Source: Blastomonas aquatica
GTDB taxonomy: Bacteria > Pseudomonadota > Alphaproteobacteria > Sphingomonadales > Sphingomonadaceae
Length of the DNA stretch: 64,000 nucleotides
NCBI RefSeq assembly: GCF_014639875.1
Contig: NZ_BMGD01000004.1
Location: 62,001 to 126,000 of the forward strand
Direction: 5' to 3'
The translations under genes were made by a program, and so were the position numbers. Positions 8,193 to 17,441 of the stretch are shown here, piece by piece. Under the pieces are notes generated by a model. The model was given only the letters and a program-made list of their open reading frames with translations, had not been told where the DNA came from and searched no databases. Position 1 is the stretch's first letter; every line of letters starts with the position of its first letter.

Positions 8193-9206
8193 TTACTTTG
8201 CAGCGGCAACGCCCTCGGTGATATTGTCGGTGAAATAGCCGTCGATGCCGGCGGCGCGGTAGGCTGCGATCTCGGCAGCGATATGGCCCGGTGCGGTCGG
8301 ATCGGCGCCGTCGCGCAGGTTCTGCGGCAGGAAGTAGTTCTCCCGCCGGAATGTCCAGACATGGACCTTGAGCCCCGCAGCATGCGCGTTGCTGACCAGG
8401 GTAGTCGGCTGACCCAGATCGCCGGTCGAATCACGGGGTATCACCATCGCTTTTTCCGCGCCGATTGCGTTGGCATATTGCGCAACATCGGCAAGGCCCT
8501 TTGGCGTACTCATCGCAGCATAAGTGACGCCGGGCAGGTCGGGTGGGCCATAGGATCCAGCCATCAACTGTACCAGTGGCAGCCGGGTCATCCCGCGCAA
8601 CCGCTTGAGATTCTCGACCTCGAAGCTCTGGATGAACACCGCATCGTCGCCATCGTCATAGCCCGCCGCCGCCAGCATCTTCACCAGCGGTTCCTCGATC
8701 GGCAAGCCGATCGAGCGGAAATAGCTGGGATGCTTGGTTTCGGGATACAGGCCGATCGTGCGCCCGGTTTCGCTTTGGCGCTTTTGCACCAGCGCGATGA
8801 CCTCGCTCAGCGTTGGTACCTGATACTGGCCGTCATAGGCCATGTTGGCCTTGCGCAGCAGCGGCAGGCGCTCCTTCGCGCGCAAGGTCTTGAGTTCGGC
8901 GAGGGTGAAATCTTCGGTAAACCACCCGGTGAGGCTTTGGCCGTCTATCTGTTTGGTGGTCTTGCGGTCAGCGAATTCGGGATGGCTGGCGACATCGGTG
9001 GTTTCTGAAATCTCGTTCTCGTGCCGCGCCACCAGCACGCCGTCCTTGGTGCTCACCAGGTCGGGCTCGATATAATCCGCGCCTTGGTCGATCGCATGAG
9101 AATACGCTTCCAGCGTATGCTCGGGCCGCTCTCCACTGGCTCCGCGATGCGCGATGACGAGCGGGCTGGCGGTGCTGGCCAGCAGCACAATTCCGGCGAG
9201 AATCAT
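8193..9206 (-). CDS. Glycerophosphodiester phosphodiesterase, periplasmic (GlpQ-like)
   Basis: A 337-residue GDPD-family enzyme that hydrolyses glycerophosphodiesters to glycerol-3-phosphate and an alcohol. After a signal peptide (MILAGIVLLASTASP) come the family signature HRGASGERPEHT, the metal-binding IEPDLVSTKDGVLVARHE and the long GDPD insertion (LTGWFTEDFTLAELKTLRA) typical of GlpQ rather than UgpQ. A C-terminal VHVWTFR completes the barrel. Its start overlaps the stop of the preceding DUF427 gene by four bases, so the two are translationally coupled. Confidence 0.9.
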   Translation of the reverse strand: MILAGIVLLASTASPLVIAHRGASGERPEHTLEAYSHAIDQGADYIEPDLVSTKDGVLVARHENEISETTDVASHPEFADRKTTKQIDGQSLTGWFTEDFTLAELKTLRAKERLPLLRKANMAYDGQYQVPTLSEVIALVQKRQSETGRTIGLYPETKHPSYFRSIGLPIEEPLVKMLAAAGYDDGDDAVFIQSFEVENLKRLRGMTRLPLVQLMAGSYGPPDLPGVTYAAMSTPKGLADVAQYANAIGAEKAMVIPRDSTGDLGQPTTLVSNAHAAGLKVHVWTFRRENYFLPQNLRDGADPTAPGHIAAEIAAYRAAGIDGYFTDNITEGVAAAK

Positions 9207-9487
9207 GCGGTGACCTCAACACCCTTCCAGAACGCCATGCGATCCTTGATCTCCTTAGCGGCATCCTTGGGCTCAGGATAATACCACACCGCATCGGCGT
9301 TGGTCTTCCCGTCGACTTCGATCGAATAATACGACGCCGTTCCCTTCCAGGGGCAGACGCTTGTCGTGGCACTGGGCGTGAGCAGGTCGGCGCGCACGCT
9401 GTCACGCGGGAAATAATGGTTGCGCTCGACGATGACGGTGTCGTTGCTTTCGGCGATTACGGTGCCGTTCCAGATGGCCTTGGGCAT
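9203..9487 (-). CDS. DUF427 family protein
   Basis: A 94-residue single-domain DUF427 (UPF0318-like) protein. It shows the conserved pattern ADTDDTVIVE-like near the N-terminus (AESNDTVIVERNHYFP), CPWKGTASYYS in the centre and VWYYPEP near the end. The biochemical function of the family is not established. It is first in an operon with the GDPD gene, overlapping it by four bases. Confidence 0.88.
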   Translation of the reverse strand: MPKAIWNGTVIAESNDTVIVERNHYFPRDSVRADLLTPSATTSVCPWKGTASYYSIEVDGKTNADAVWYYPEPKDAAKEIKDRMAFWKGVEVTA

Positions 9488-9563
9488 GGGGTATCTCTCC
9501 TGTCAGTGGTCTGCTTTAGATGGGGACGGCGACAGCGATATGACAGCGGCGAAGACCGATTGA

Positions 9564-9914
9564 TCAACCAAGCGCGTCCGCATAAACCTCAGGCTTGAAC
9601 CCGACCAGTACGCCGCCGGGATATTCGAGCACCGGGCGCTTGATTAGCGCAGGCTGCTCGACCATCAGCGCGATTGCCTTGTCGCGAGTGATGTCGGCCT
9701 TGTCGGCATCGGCCAGTTTGCGGAAGGTCGTGCCCGCCTTGTTGAGCAGCACTTCCCAGCCGACGACATCTGCCCAAGCGTTCAGCCTGTCTGCCGATAT
9801 GCCCGCCTTCTTGTAATCGTGGAACGCGTGCTCCATCCCCCGAGCATCAAGCCACGTGCGCGCCTTCTTCATCGTGTCGCAGTTGGGGATGCCGTTGATT
9901 GTGATCTTTGTCAT
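9564..9914 (-). CDS. ArsC/Spx-family thioredoxin-fold protein (YffB-like)
   Basis: A 116-residue protein of the ArsC/Spx superfamily. The single active-site Cys sits in NGIPNCDTMKKARTWLD, the YffB type, and IKRPVLEYPGG provides the cis-Pro region. The family name suggests arsenate reductase, but YffB-like members have no proven arsenate function and may act on glutathione adducts. The ATG of MTKITING was chosen because AAGGA lies 6-7 bases upstream; the frame extends further without an SD. Confidence 0.87.
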   Translation of the reverse strand: MTKITINGIPNCDTMKKARTWLDARGMEHAFHDYKKAGISADRLNAWADVVGWEVLLNKAGTTFRKLADADKADITRDKAIALMVEQPALIKRPVLEYPGGVLVGFKPEVYADALG

Positions 9915-10294
9915 TGATTTCCTTGTAGATTTTGGATGATGCCCGACAGGCATCATCGAGTATTGCGCAAGCGGCGTAGATGACAGCTTTTCACGCTATC
10001 GTCAAAAAGCAGCCTTTCCGTAAGCGACCCCGGAACCGACGTTCCTGTTGTGCTGGAATGGATTGCGTCAGCGACTGCTAATCAAAGACCACTTGCGCGC
10101 TTCGTTGGTCGCAAAACGCTTTTTTCGTCTTGCAATCGGGGCCTGCCCCACCACCTATTGCCCAAGGCCATCATGTTGCTGCCGCTAGAGCTGCGGGCAT
10201 ATTACGCGATTGATCAGGCATTTCCCCGCTCAACGAAACCTTCGTTGTCTGCATTGCGCAGATATCGTCCCCGCGCGTCCTGAAAGGACCGACA
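9915..10294. other. Intergenic region before the alternative oxidase gene
   Basis: 380 bases between a minus-strand and a plus-strand gene, presumably holding both promoters. I see no clear operator, RNA or terminator. GATTGATCAGGC near 10210 superficially resembles half of an FNR/Dnr site, but the second half is missing. Confidence 0.5.
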
Positions 10295-11020
10295 ATGGTC
10301 AATTCCATCCTCACTCCCGATAAGCAGGCATTGATTGACGAACACAATGCGCAGCCGGTGATCCATCATGCCCCGGATGGCTTTTCGGACCAGTTCGCGC
10401 TTGGTTTTACCAAGCTGCTGCGCTTCACGGCTGACACTTTCTTCGCCAAGCGCTATGGGCACCGTGCCATTGTTCTCGAGACCGTCGCCGCCGTACCCGG
10501 CATGGTCGGGGCAATGTTCACCCATCTCACCAGCTTGCGCCGCATGAAAGATGATGAGGGCTGGATCCGCACCCTGATGGAAGAGGCGGAAAATGAGCGC
10601 ATGCACTTGATGACCTTTATCGAGGTCGCCAAGCCGACGCTGTTCGAGCGGCTGGTCATCCTGATGGCGCAATGGGTCTTCCTTGCGCTGTTCTCGATCC
10701 TTTATCTGGTCTCGTCACGCACCGCTCACCGCGTCGTGGGGTATTTCGAGGAAGAAGCGGTGATCAGCTATACGCTCTACCTGCAGGAGATCGACGAAGG
10801 CCGCTCGCCCAATGTTCCTGCGCCAGCGATTGCCAAGCATTACTGGAAGATGGCAGATGATGCGACGTTGCGCGATGTCGTAGTGCTGGTCCGAGCGGAC
10901 GAGGCGCACCACCGTGACGTCAATCACGGCTTTGCCAGCAAGCTAGGCGGCAAGCCGTTCGACACGGGCAAGACCGCGCCCTATCCGGCGCATGCGGATG
11001 ACGTCCGCTTGAAGGCGTAG
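10295..11020 (+). CDS. Alternative oxidase (cyanide-insensitive ubiquinol oxidase)
   Basis: A 241-residue di-iron alternative oxidase that passes electrons from ubiquinol to oxygen without pumping protons, bypassing complexes III and IV. All four di-iron motifs are visible: LETVAAVPGMV, EEAENERMHLM, YFEEEAVISY and RADEAHHRDVNH, supplying the conserved Glu and His ligands. It is an interfacial membrane protein with hydrophobic helices but no signal peptide. Length is that of bacterial AOX without the mitochondrial leader. It is monocistronic; bacterial AOX is known from Novosphingobium and marine bacteria. Confidence 0.95.
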   Translation: MVNSILTPDKQALIDEHNAQPVIHHAPDGFSDQFALGFTKLLRFTADTFFAKRYGHRAIVLETVAAVPGMVGAMFTHLTSLRRMKDDEGWIRTLMEEAENERMHLMTFIEVAKPTLFERLVILMAQWVFLALFSILYLVSSRTAHRVVGYFEEEAVISYTLYLQEIDEGRSPNVPAPAIAKHYWKMADDATLRDVVVLVRADEAHHRDVNHGFASKLGGKPFDTGKTAPYPAHADDVRLKA

Positions 11021-11209
11021 CAGGTTGCGGCCGCCGGTCGGTGACGGCGTGGCCAGACAAGGATCAAAGCCGCCATTCGCCTTTCCACCCAATCTCAGAG
11101 ATCCAGGGATCCGATAGCAGAGATTGAAAGCCGCCATTTCGAGGTCCGTTAGGGGCTTGGCGACCTGGGCCGGATACGTACGGTTGGGGATGGCAAGCCG
11201 AATAGGTGC

Positions 11210-12331
11210 TCAATCGTTATCGAGCCGGTTCGAACCCATCACAAACTTGACCCGCTCGACGCACCCAACAAAGCCTTGCGTGGTCACAGCCTTGCCGCCT
11301 CTTACGACGATGGCAGCCTGCGCGCCGAAGTCTTCGGTCGGCTGGCTGGCGGCGACCTGGACGTTCGCGACCTCTCCCCACGGCGCGACATCATAGGTCA
11401 CGATCGCCCAACCTTCGATGGCGCGTCGGCGATAGGGTTCCGGGAACCGCAGCGTGGGTTGGACGGCCCATTCGTGCTGTGAAGGGCAGGTTGCGCCAGC
11501 GGGACGGAACTGGGCTTCATCCGCGACCGGCGGAGCGGGCAGGGTGGCGGGGCTGCGCCAATAGGGGAAGCGGCACCCCTTGCGCCCACCTTTGTAATAA
11601 CGCGTCTTGGCAACGGCTTCCCGGCTCGCGCCGTCTAGGGCTGCATTGCCGGTGCCGCCCAGTGTCTCGATGTTCGCCGTCTTCCCGCCATCTGCGATAT
11701 CGAACCCCACCATCGACCATTCTCGCACGCCGGGGGTCGCGGGAATCGCCTTGAAGTTTGGGAATACACGCGCCCGAAGCCCCAGCGCGCGGTCGTCGCG
11801 GCAATCGCCTTGCGAATAGATTCGCTCCCACGCTTCTTTCGGCAATGGCCCGGAAATCGTGTTTACCGAATAGGCTGTCAGGTCCGCCACCGACGTGGCG
11901 TCGAGGCTTGACTGGCGAGGGGTAAAGGCAATCGTGCAGCTGGTACGCGCCTGACCCGCAGTAAATCGGCTCGCTGCCAGTGCAGGGGCAATGTCGTCCG
12001 ATCCAATGGCGCGGACGTCCTTGGCAAGCTTGCGGATGCTCATCGTCCGGCCGCTCGAGTCAATATCGAATACATAGGTCACCGAGCCGGTTTGGGCGGT
12101 GTTGTTCCAGCCCAGCACAGTCAGTGGCCGCTCCAGAAATTCGGGGACCACGATGGACCGGTCGCAGCGCACCTCACCGGGCAACCAGGCGATGAACGTC
12201 CGTCCGGTTGCGACCGGGGGCGTATTCACCGCGATCACCGGCGGGGGAGAAGCCACAGAAGCGAATGACACGAGCAGTGCCCCAACAACGGTTTTGATCA
12301 TGACCATGAGTATGCCTTGAAACCATTGCAT
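11210..12331 (-). CDS. Secreted protein with three TonB-C-like modules
   Basis: A protein of about 373 residues with a signal peptide (IKTVVGALLVSFASV) and three similar modules. They are near residues 70-140 (GSVTYVFDIDSSGRTMSIRKL), 205-255 (SMVGFDIADGGKTANIETLGG) and 310-370 (GWAIVTYDVAPWGEVANVQV). Each resembles the TonB C-terminal domain pattern of a strand, a D/G turn and VxxS. A proline-rich spanning region is lacking, so it is unlikely to energise receptors as TonB does. Several Cys suggest disulfides. The start may be at 12307 or 12301, where AAGG sits upstream. Confidence 0.65.
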   Translation of the reverse strand: MQWFQGILMVMIKTVVGALLVSFASVASPPPVIAVNTPPVATGRTFIAWLPGEVRCDRSIVVPEFLERPLTVLGWNNTAQTGSVTYVFDIDSSGRTMSIRKLAKDVRAIGSDDIAPALAASRFTAGQARTSCTIAFTPRQSSLDATSVADLTAYSVNTISGPLPKEAWERIYSQGDCRDDRALGLRARVFPNFKAIPATPGVREWSMVGFDIADGGKTANIETLGGTGNAALDGASREAVAKTRYYKGGRKGCRFPYWRSPATLPAPPVADEAQFRPAGATCPSQHEWAVQPTLRFPEPYRRRAIEGWAIVTYDVAPWGEVANVQVAASQPTEDFGAQAAIVVRGGKAVTTQGFVGCVERVKFVMGSNRLDND

Positions 12332-12369
12332 TTATAAGGCGGAAAAAAACCTCACAGTCTCCGTTCGTC

Positions 12370-13896
12370 TCACCTTCTACTGATGAAGCTTCGGATATCG
12401 CGGGACAATTTGGTGAGGTCGGTCTCGTTGACGTACATCATGTGACCGGCGTCATAGCTGGTATATTCGATGCGGTCGGTGGGTATGCCGGTGCGGGTCA
12501 GCGAATATTCCGCGCCAAAGAACGGCGTGGCAAAATCATACCAGCCCTGCGCGACGAGCACGCGAAGACCGCTGTTCTCACGCAACGCGCGGCCGATATA
12601 GGGCGCGACGTTCTTGTAATAGCGGTTGTCGCCGCCTCTGCCGGGGAGATCCCAGTCCCACTCGCGCACACCGCCAATGGTGACATATTGCCGCTCGGGG
12701 TTGAACTTGAGATCCTGCCGTACATACGCGTTGAACGCGGCGGTATAGCTTGCATCGATGCCATAGAAGCTGGGATCGTTGTCCGGCGTTTCGCCTGCGT
12801 TATCGAAATCCTTGCCGGTGTAGCGCGCATCAAGGCGTCCAACGACCAGCCCGCGATCGCGCAGCAGTTCCTTGTAGTAACGCCCCGGGGTCACCCGCAG
12901 ATCGGCGCTTTCGAGGTACTGCTCGCTGAGCCCGGTATAACGGGCGAGCTTGGAGCGGATCGCGGCACGTTCTTCATCGACCAGCGCGGTGCCCTTCATC
13001 AAGGCGGGCAGATACTCGTTGGTCGCGAAAAGCTTGGCTTCCGCTGCCAGTTCGGCAGCGCCGCCGCCGGCCGCTGCAGGCGTGGTCTTGCCATGATACA
13101 GCGCGGTCACCGCCATGCTGGGGACCATCAGCACATAGGGCATCTCGTTGCCGGGAACCTCGGCCTGTGCGCCGAAATCGAGAATGGTCGAGATCAGCAG
13201 AAGGCCGTTGAATGCGACGTCGTTGTACGTGCCTTCCAGTTCATTGACCACGGCGGCAGTGCGGGTGGTGCCATAGCTTTCTCCGCCGAGATATTTTGGC
13301 GCGTTCCAGCGGTTGTTCTGCGACAGCCAGATGCGGATGAACTCGGCGATCGATTTGGCGTCCTTAGTGACGCCCCAGAATTCCTTGGGATCGGTGTCGC
13401 CCATCGCGGTCGAAAAAGCCGTGCCGACGGGATCGATAAACACGATATCGGTGGTATCGAGCAGGCTGTCGGCGTTGTCGACGATGCGATAGGGGGGCGC
13501 GCCATCATCGCGGCCATCATTGGGGATTGCCACGCGCTTGGGGCCGAACGCGCCCATGTGCAGCCACAGCGACCCCGATCCCGGGCCGCCGTTGAACAGG
13601 AACGTCACCGGGCGGTTCGCTTCGGGGGTATCCTTGATGTAGCTGACCGAGAAGATGCGGGCGCGCGGCGTACCCTTGTCATCCTTGAGGAAGGTGTCGC
13701 TTGCAGTTGCGGTATAGGCAACCCGTTGACCCCCGAACGTACCCGAATGCCGGGTTACCGAAACAATGGGCTCGGCACGCACGGGAGCGGCCTTGTCGCT
13801 GTCCGGGGCACCGCCCTTTGCGTTATCCTGCGCCAGCAAGGGAACAGAACTCAGGCACAGCGCCATCGCCGCAGAACCAATCAAGCCGCGCATCAT
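12370..13896 (-). CDS. S10 family serine carboxypeptidase, secreted
   Basis: A 508-residue peptidase of the serine carboxypeptidase (S10) family, with a signal peptide (MMRGLIGSAAMALCLSSVPLLAQD). The substrate-binding FLFNGGPGSGSLWLH, the nucleophile in GGESYGTTRTA, the catalytic Asp region GWYDFATPFFGAEY and the catalytic His in YDAGHMMYVN form a complete triad. It would remove C-terminal residues from peptides in the periplasm. It is alone in its transcription unit. Confidence 0.92.
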   Translation of the reverse strand: MMRGLIGSAAMALCLSSVPLLAQDNAKGGAPDSDKAAPVRAEPIVSVTRHSGTFGGQRVAYTATASDTFLKDDKGTPRARIFSVSYIKDTPEANRPVTFLFNGGPGSGSLWLHMGAFGPKRVAIPNDGRDDGAPPYRIVDNADSLLDTTDIVFIDPVGTAFSTAMGDTDPKEFWGVTKDAKSIAEFIRIWLSQNNRWNAPKYLGGESYGTTRTAAVVNELEGTYNDVAFNGLLLISTILDFGAQAEVPGNEMPYVLMVPSMAVTALYHGKTTPAAAGGGAAELAAEAKLFATNEYLPALMKGTALVDEERAAIRSKLARYTGLSEQYLESADLRVTPGRYYKELLRDRGLVVGRLDARYTGKDFDNAGETPDNDPSFYGIDASYTAAFNAYVRQDLKFNPERQYVTIGGVREWDWDLPGRGGDNRYYKNVAPYIGRALRENSGLRVLVAQGWYDFATPFFGAEYSLTRTGIPTDRIEYTSYDAGHMMYVNETDLTKLSRDIRSFISRR

Positions 13897-13989
13897 GGAA
13901 ACCCTCTCGTTTCGAAATTCCGTATACTATCTGCAGCTTGGCACGGGTTACGGTGGCTTGGCAAGCCGCGCACGCAGAGGAACCAACGA

Positions 13990-15480
<1,491 letters not shown>

Positions 15481-15567
15481 CCCTTTGCAACGCAGGTCGC
15501 GCGCTTAATCGGCACTGAATGCATTGCAGGAGATGACATCAGCCGTGTGTCGCATTAGATGAGGCGC

Positions 15568-16026
15568 ATGTCCGATCAACCCCAAACACGCTTTCTGGGC
15601 AAAGACAGCCCGATCCCGACCTCGCCCGAAGAGGCGGCACTGGATTATGTCCCCAATCCCCGGCCTAACAAACCCTATCTGGTGCGCTTTGCGGTCCCAG
15701 AGTTCACCTCATTGTGCCCAGTCACCGGCCAGCCCGATTTCGCGCATCTGGTGATCGATTACGCGCCCGATAAGGTGATGGTCGAATCCAAATCGCTAAA
15801 GCTATTCCTGGGCAGCTTTCGCAACCACCAGGCGTTCCACGAGGACTGCACCGTGGGCATTGGCGAGCGGCTGTTCAGCGAGATGCAGCCGCACTGGCTG
15901 CGGATCGGCGGATACTGGTATCCGCGTGGCGGTATCCCGATCGATGTGTTCTGGCAATCGGACGAACCACCTGCGGGGCTTTGGCTGCCACCGCAGGAGG
16001 TTCCGGGGTATCGCGGACGGGGCTAG
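15568..16026 (+). CDS. queF: NADPH-dependent 7-cyano-7-deazaguanine reductase
   Basis: QueF reduces preQ0 to preQ1 in queuosine tRNA-modification synthesis. It is the short unimodular type (about 152 residues). The catalytic Cys is in [12 protein letters not shown], the conserved [13 protein letters not shown] motif binds NADPH, and the catalytic Asp follows in FHEDCTVGI. An in-frame ATG lies nine bases upstream at 15559; 15568 is preferred because GAGG precedes it. Its TAG overlaps the TAG of the convergent phosphatase gene in a shared CTAG. No other que gene is in the window. Confidence 0.95.
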   Translation: MSDQPQTRFLGKDSPIPTSPEEAALDYVPNPRPNKPYLVRFAVPEFTSLCPVTGQPDFAHLVIDYAPDKVMVESKSLKLFLGSFRNHQAFHEDCTVGIGERLFSEMQPHWLRIGGYWYPRGGIPIDVFWQSDEPPAGLWLPPQEVPGYRGRG

Positions 16027-17441
16027 TCCTTGATAGAGGCTGTGCAGGGCGCCCCATCGGGTCCAACCGCGCCCTTGCAGGCACGCAATGGCAAGAGGCC
16101 TTCGGTCTGTTCCACGAGCAGCTTCTTCCCATCCGAGGTCCGGGTCAGGTCAAAGCTGTCGTAGAGCTTACCCGATGCGGTGAACGCCCGAAAACCGATG
16201 GTCTGCGGCGTGACGTTGAACACCTGATACAGTTCGGTGTCCTCGGCCACCTTGTCCGGCTGGATCATCGCGCGGTCGTTCAGGCCGTACATTTTCTTAC
16301 CAACAACCGACACGAGATAGACCGGCCCCTGCGCTGCACCTGACGCACGCTTGGCCCGCCCATCGCTGGCGCCCTGTTCGGCAGTCAGCCGACTGTAGCA
16401 ATGATCATGGCCCTGGAGCACGAGATCGACATTGTGCTTCTCGAATATCGGCTTCCATGCGGCCTTGAGTTCGGCAGTGTCATTGGGCCGGGCGCAGGTG
16501 AAGATCGGCTGGTGGAACAGGACGACATTCCAGTCAGCCTTGCTCGCAGCCAACGTGGCATCGAGCCACTGGCTTTGCTGCGCCAGCGTGCCCAGATCGA
16601 TTGCCGATGTGCCATCCAGAACGATGAAACGCACACCCTGATAATCGGAGAAGTATGTCGTTGATTTGGCTTCCGTTGCGCCGTTGCCGGGCAACGCGAA
16701 GCTGGCAGTCCAGTGCGAGCCCAAGCGGCGCAGTTCGCTGCCATCGGGCTTGATGTCGTCGACATATTCATGGTTGCCGGTCGCGGGGAGTTGCGGAACC
16801 ATGGCAAATGCATAGCCGCCTGCCTGTGTCCACTCGCCCCATTCGTCATCATGCACCAGATCGTCGCGTTGGGCGACGAGATCGCCGGCATGCACCGCGA
16901 GCGCGGGAGCGGCTGTGTTCATAAATGCCTGGCGAATGACACGCGAACCGATGGGCAGGATGCCATTCTGCGTGTCGCCGAAATAAAGGAAGGTAAAGGG
17001 CTTGGCTTCGGCAGCGGCAGTGCGGAACTGCAGCCATTCGCTCCAGCCTTCTGCTCCCTTGACGCGGTAGAGATAGGCGGTGTCGGGCGTCAGCCCCTCA
17101 AATCGCACATGATGGTAGCGCGACGGGCCGTTGTCGGTCGTCAGGTCCAGTGAGGCCCCGGCCACAGGCTTGGCGAAGGCCGCAATGCTCGGCCCATCCA
17201 CCGCAGGCGCAAGCTCTGCCACTGTGTCGGCCTGGCGAACATCGGTACGCCACGCCACTGCCATCGCGGTGGACGGGTCGGCACCCGGCGTCAGAACGAC
17301 ACGATCCGGAATGCCCTTGGCCGCATAGGGCTTGCCGGGGGAATGTGGAATGGCGGCCGGCTGCTGCGCAAGGGCAGCACTGCTGGTGGCAAGCGAGGTC
17401 GCCACCAGCATGAGCGTCAGTGTTTTGGAGATCATTGTCAT
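16023..17441 (-). CDS. Purple-acid-phosphatase-like metallophosphoesterase, secreted
   Basis: A 472-residue periplasmic or surface phosphatase: signal peptide (cleavage near SSAALAQQ), an N-terminal fibronectin-like PAP domain (residues about 40-150; [19 protein letters not shown]), then a calcineurin-like domain. All five metal motifs are seen: [31 protein letters not shown] and [10 protein letters not shown]. It would release phosphate from organic monoesters. Its ATG shares a base with the receptor's TGA (TGATG), indicating translational coupling and joint control from the candidate Pho box upstream of the receptor. Confidence 0.9.
   Translation of the reverse strand: MTMISKTLTLMLVATSLATSSAALAQQPAAIPHSPGKPYAAKGIPDRVVLTPGADPSTAMAVAWRTDVRQADTVAELAPAVDGPSIAAFAKPVAGASLDLTTDNGPSRYHHVRFEGLTPDTAYLYRVKGAEGWSEWLQFRTAAAEAKPFTFLYFGDTQNGILPIGSRVIRQAFMNTAAPALAVHAGDLVAQRDDLVHDDEWGEWTQAGGYAFAMVPQLPATGNHEYVDDIKPDGSELRRLGSHWTASFALPGNGATEAKSTTYFSDYQGVRFIVLDGTSAIDLGTLAQQSQWLDATLAASKADWNVVLFHQPIFTCARPNDTAELKAAWKPIFEKHNVDLVLQGHDHCYSRLTAEQGASDGRAKRASGAAQGPVYLVSVVGKKMYGLNDRAMIQPDKVAEDTELYQVFNVTPQTIGFRAFTASGKLYDSFDLTRTSDGKKLLVEQTEGLLPLRACKGAVGPDGAPCTASIKD

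Noticed and set aside
10200..10225. FNR/Dnr-type site before the alternative oxidase gene
   Set aside because: Only one half-site resembling TTGAT is present; the inverted partner is absent.
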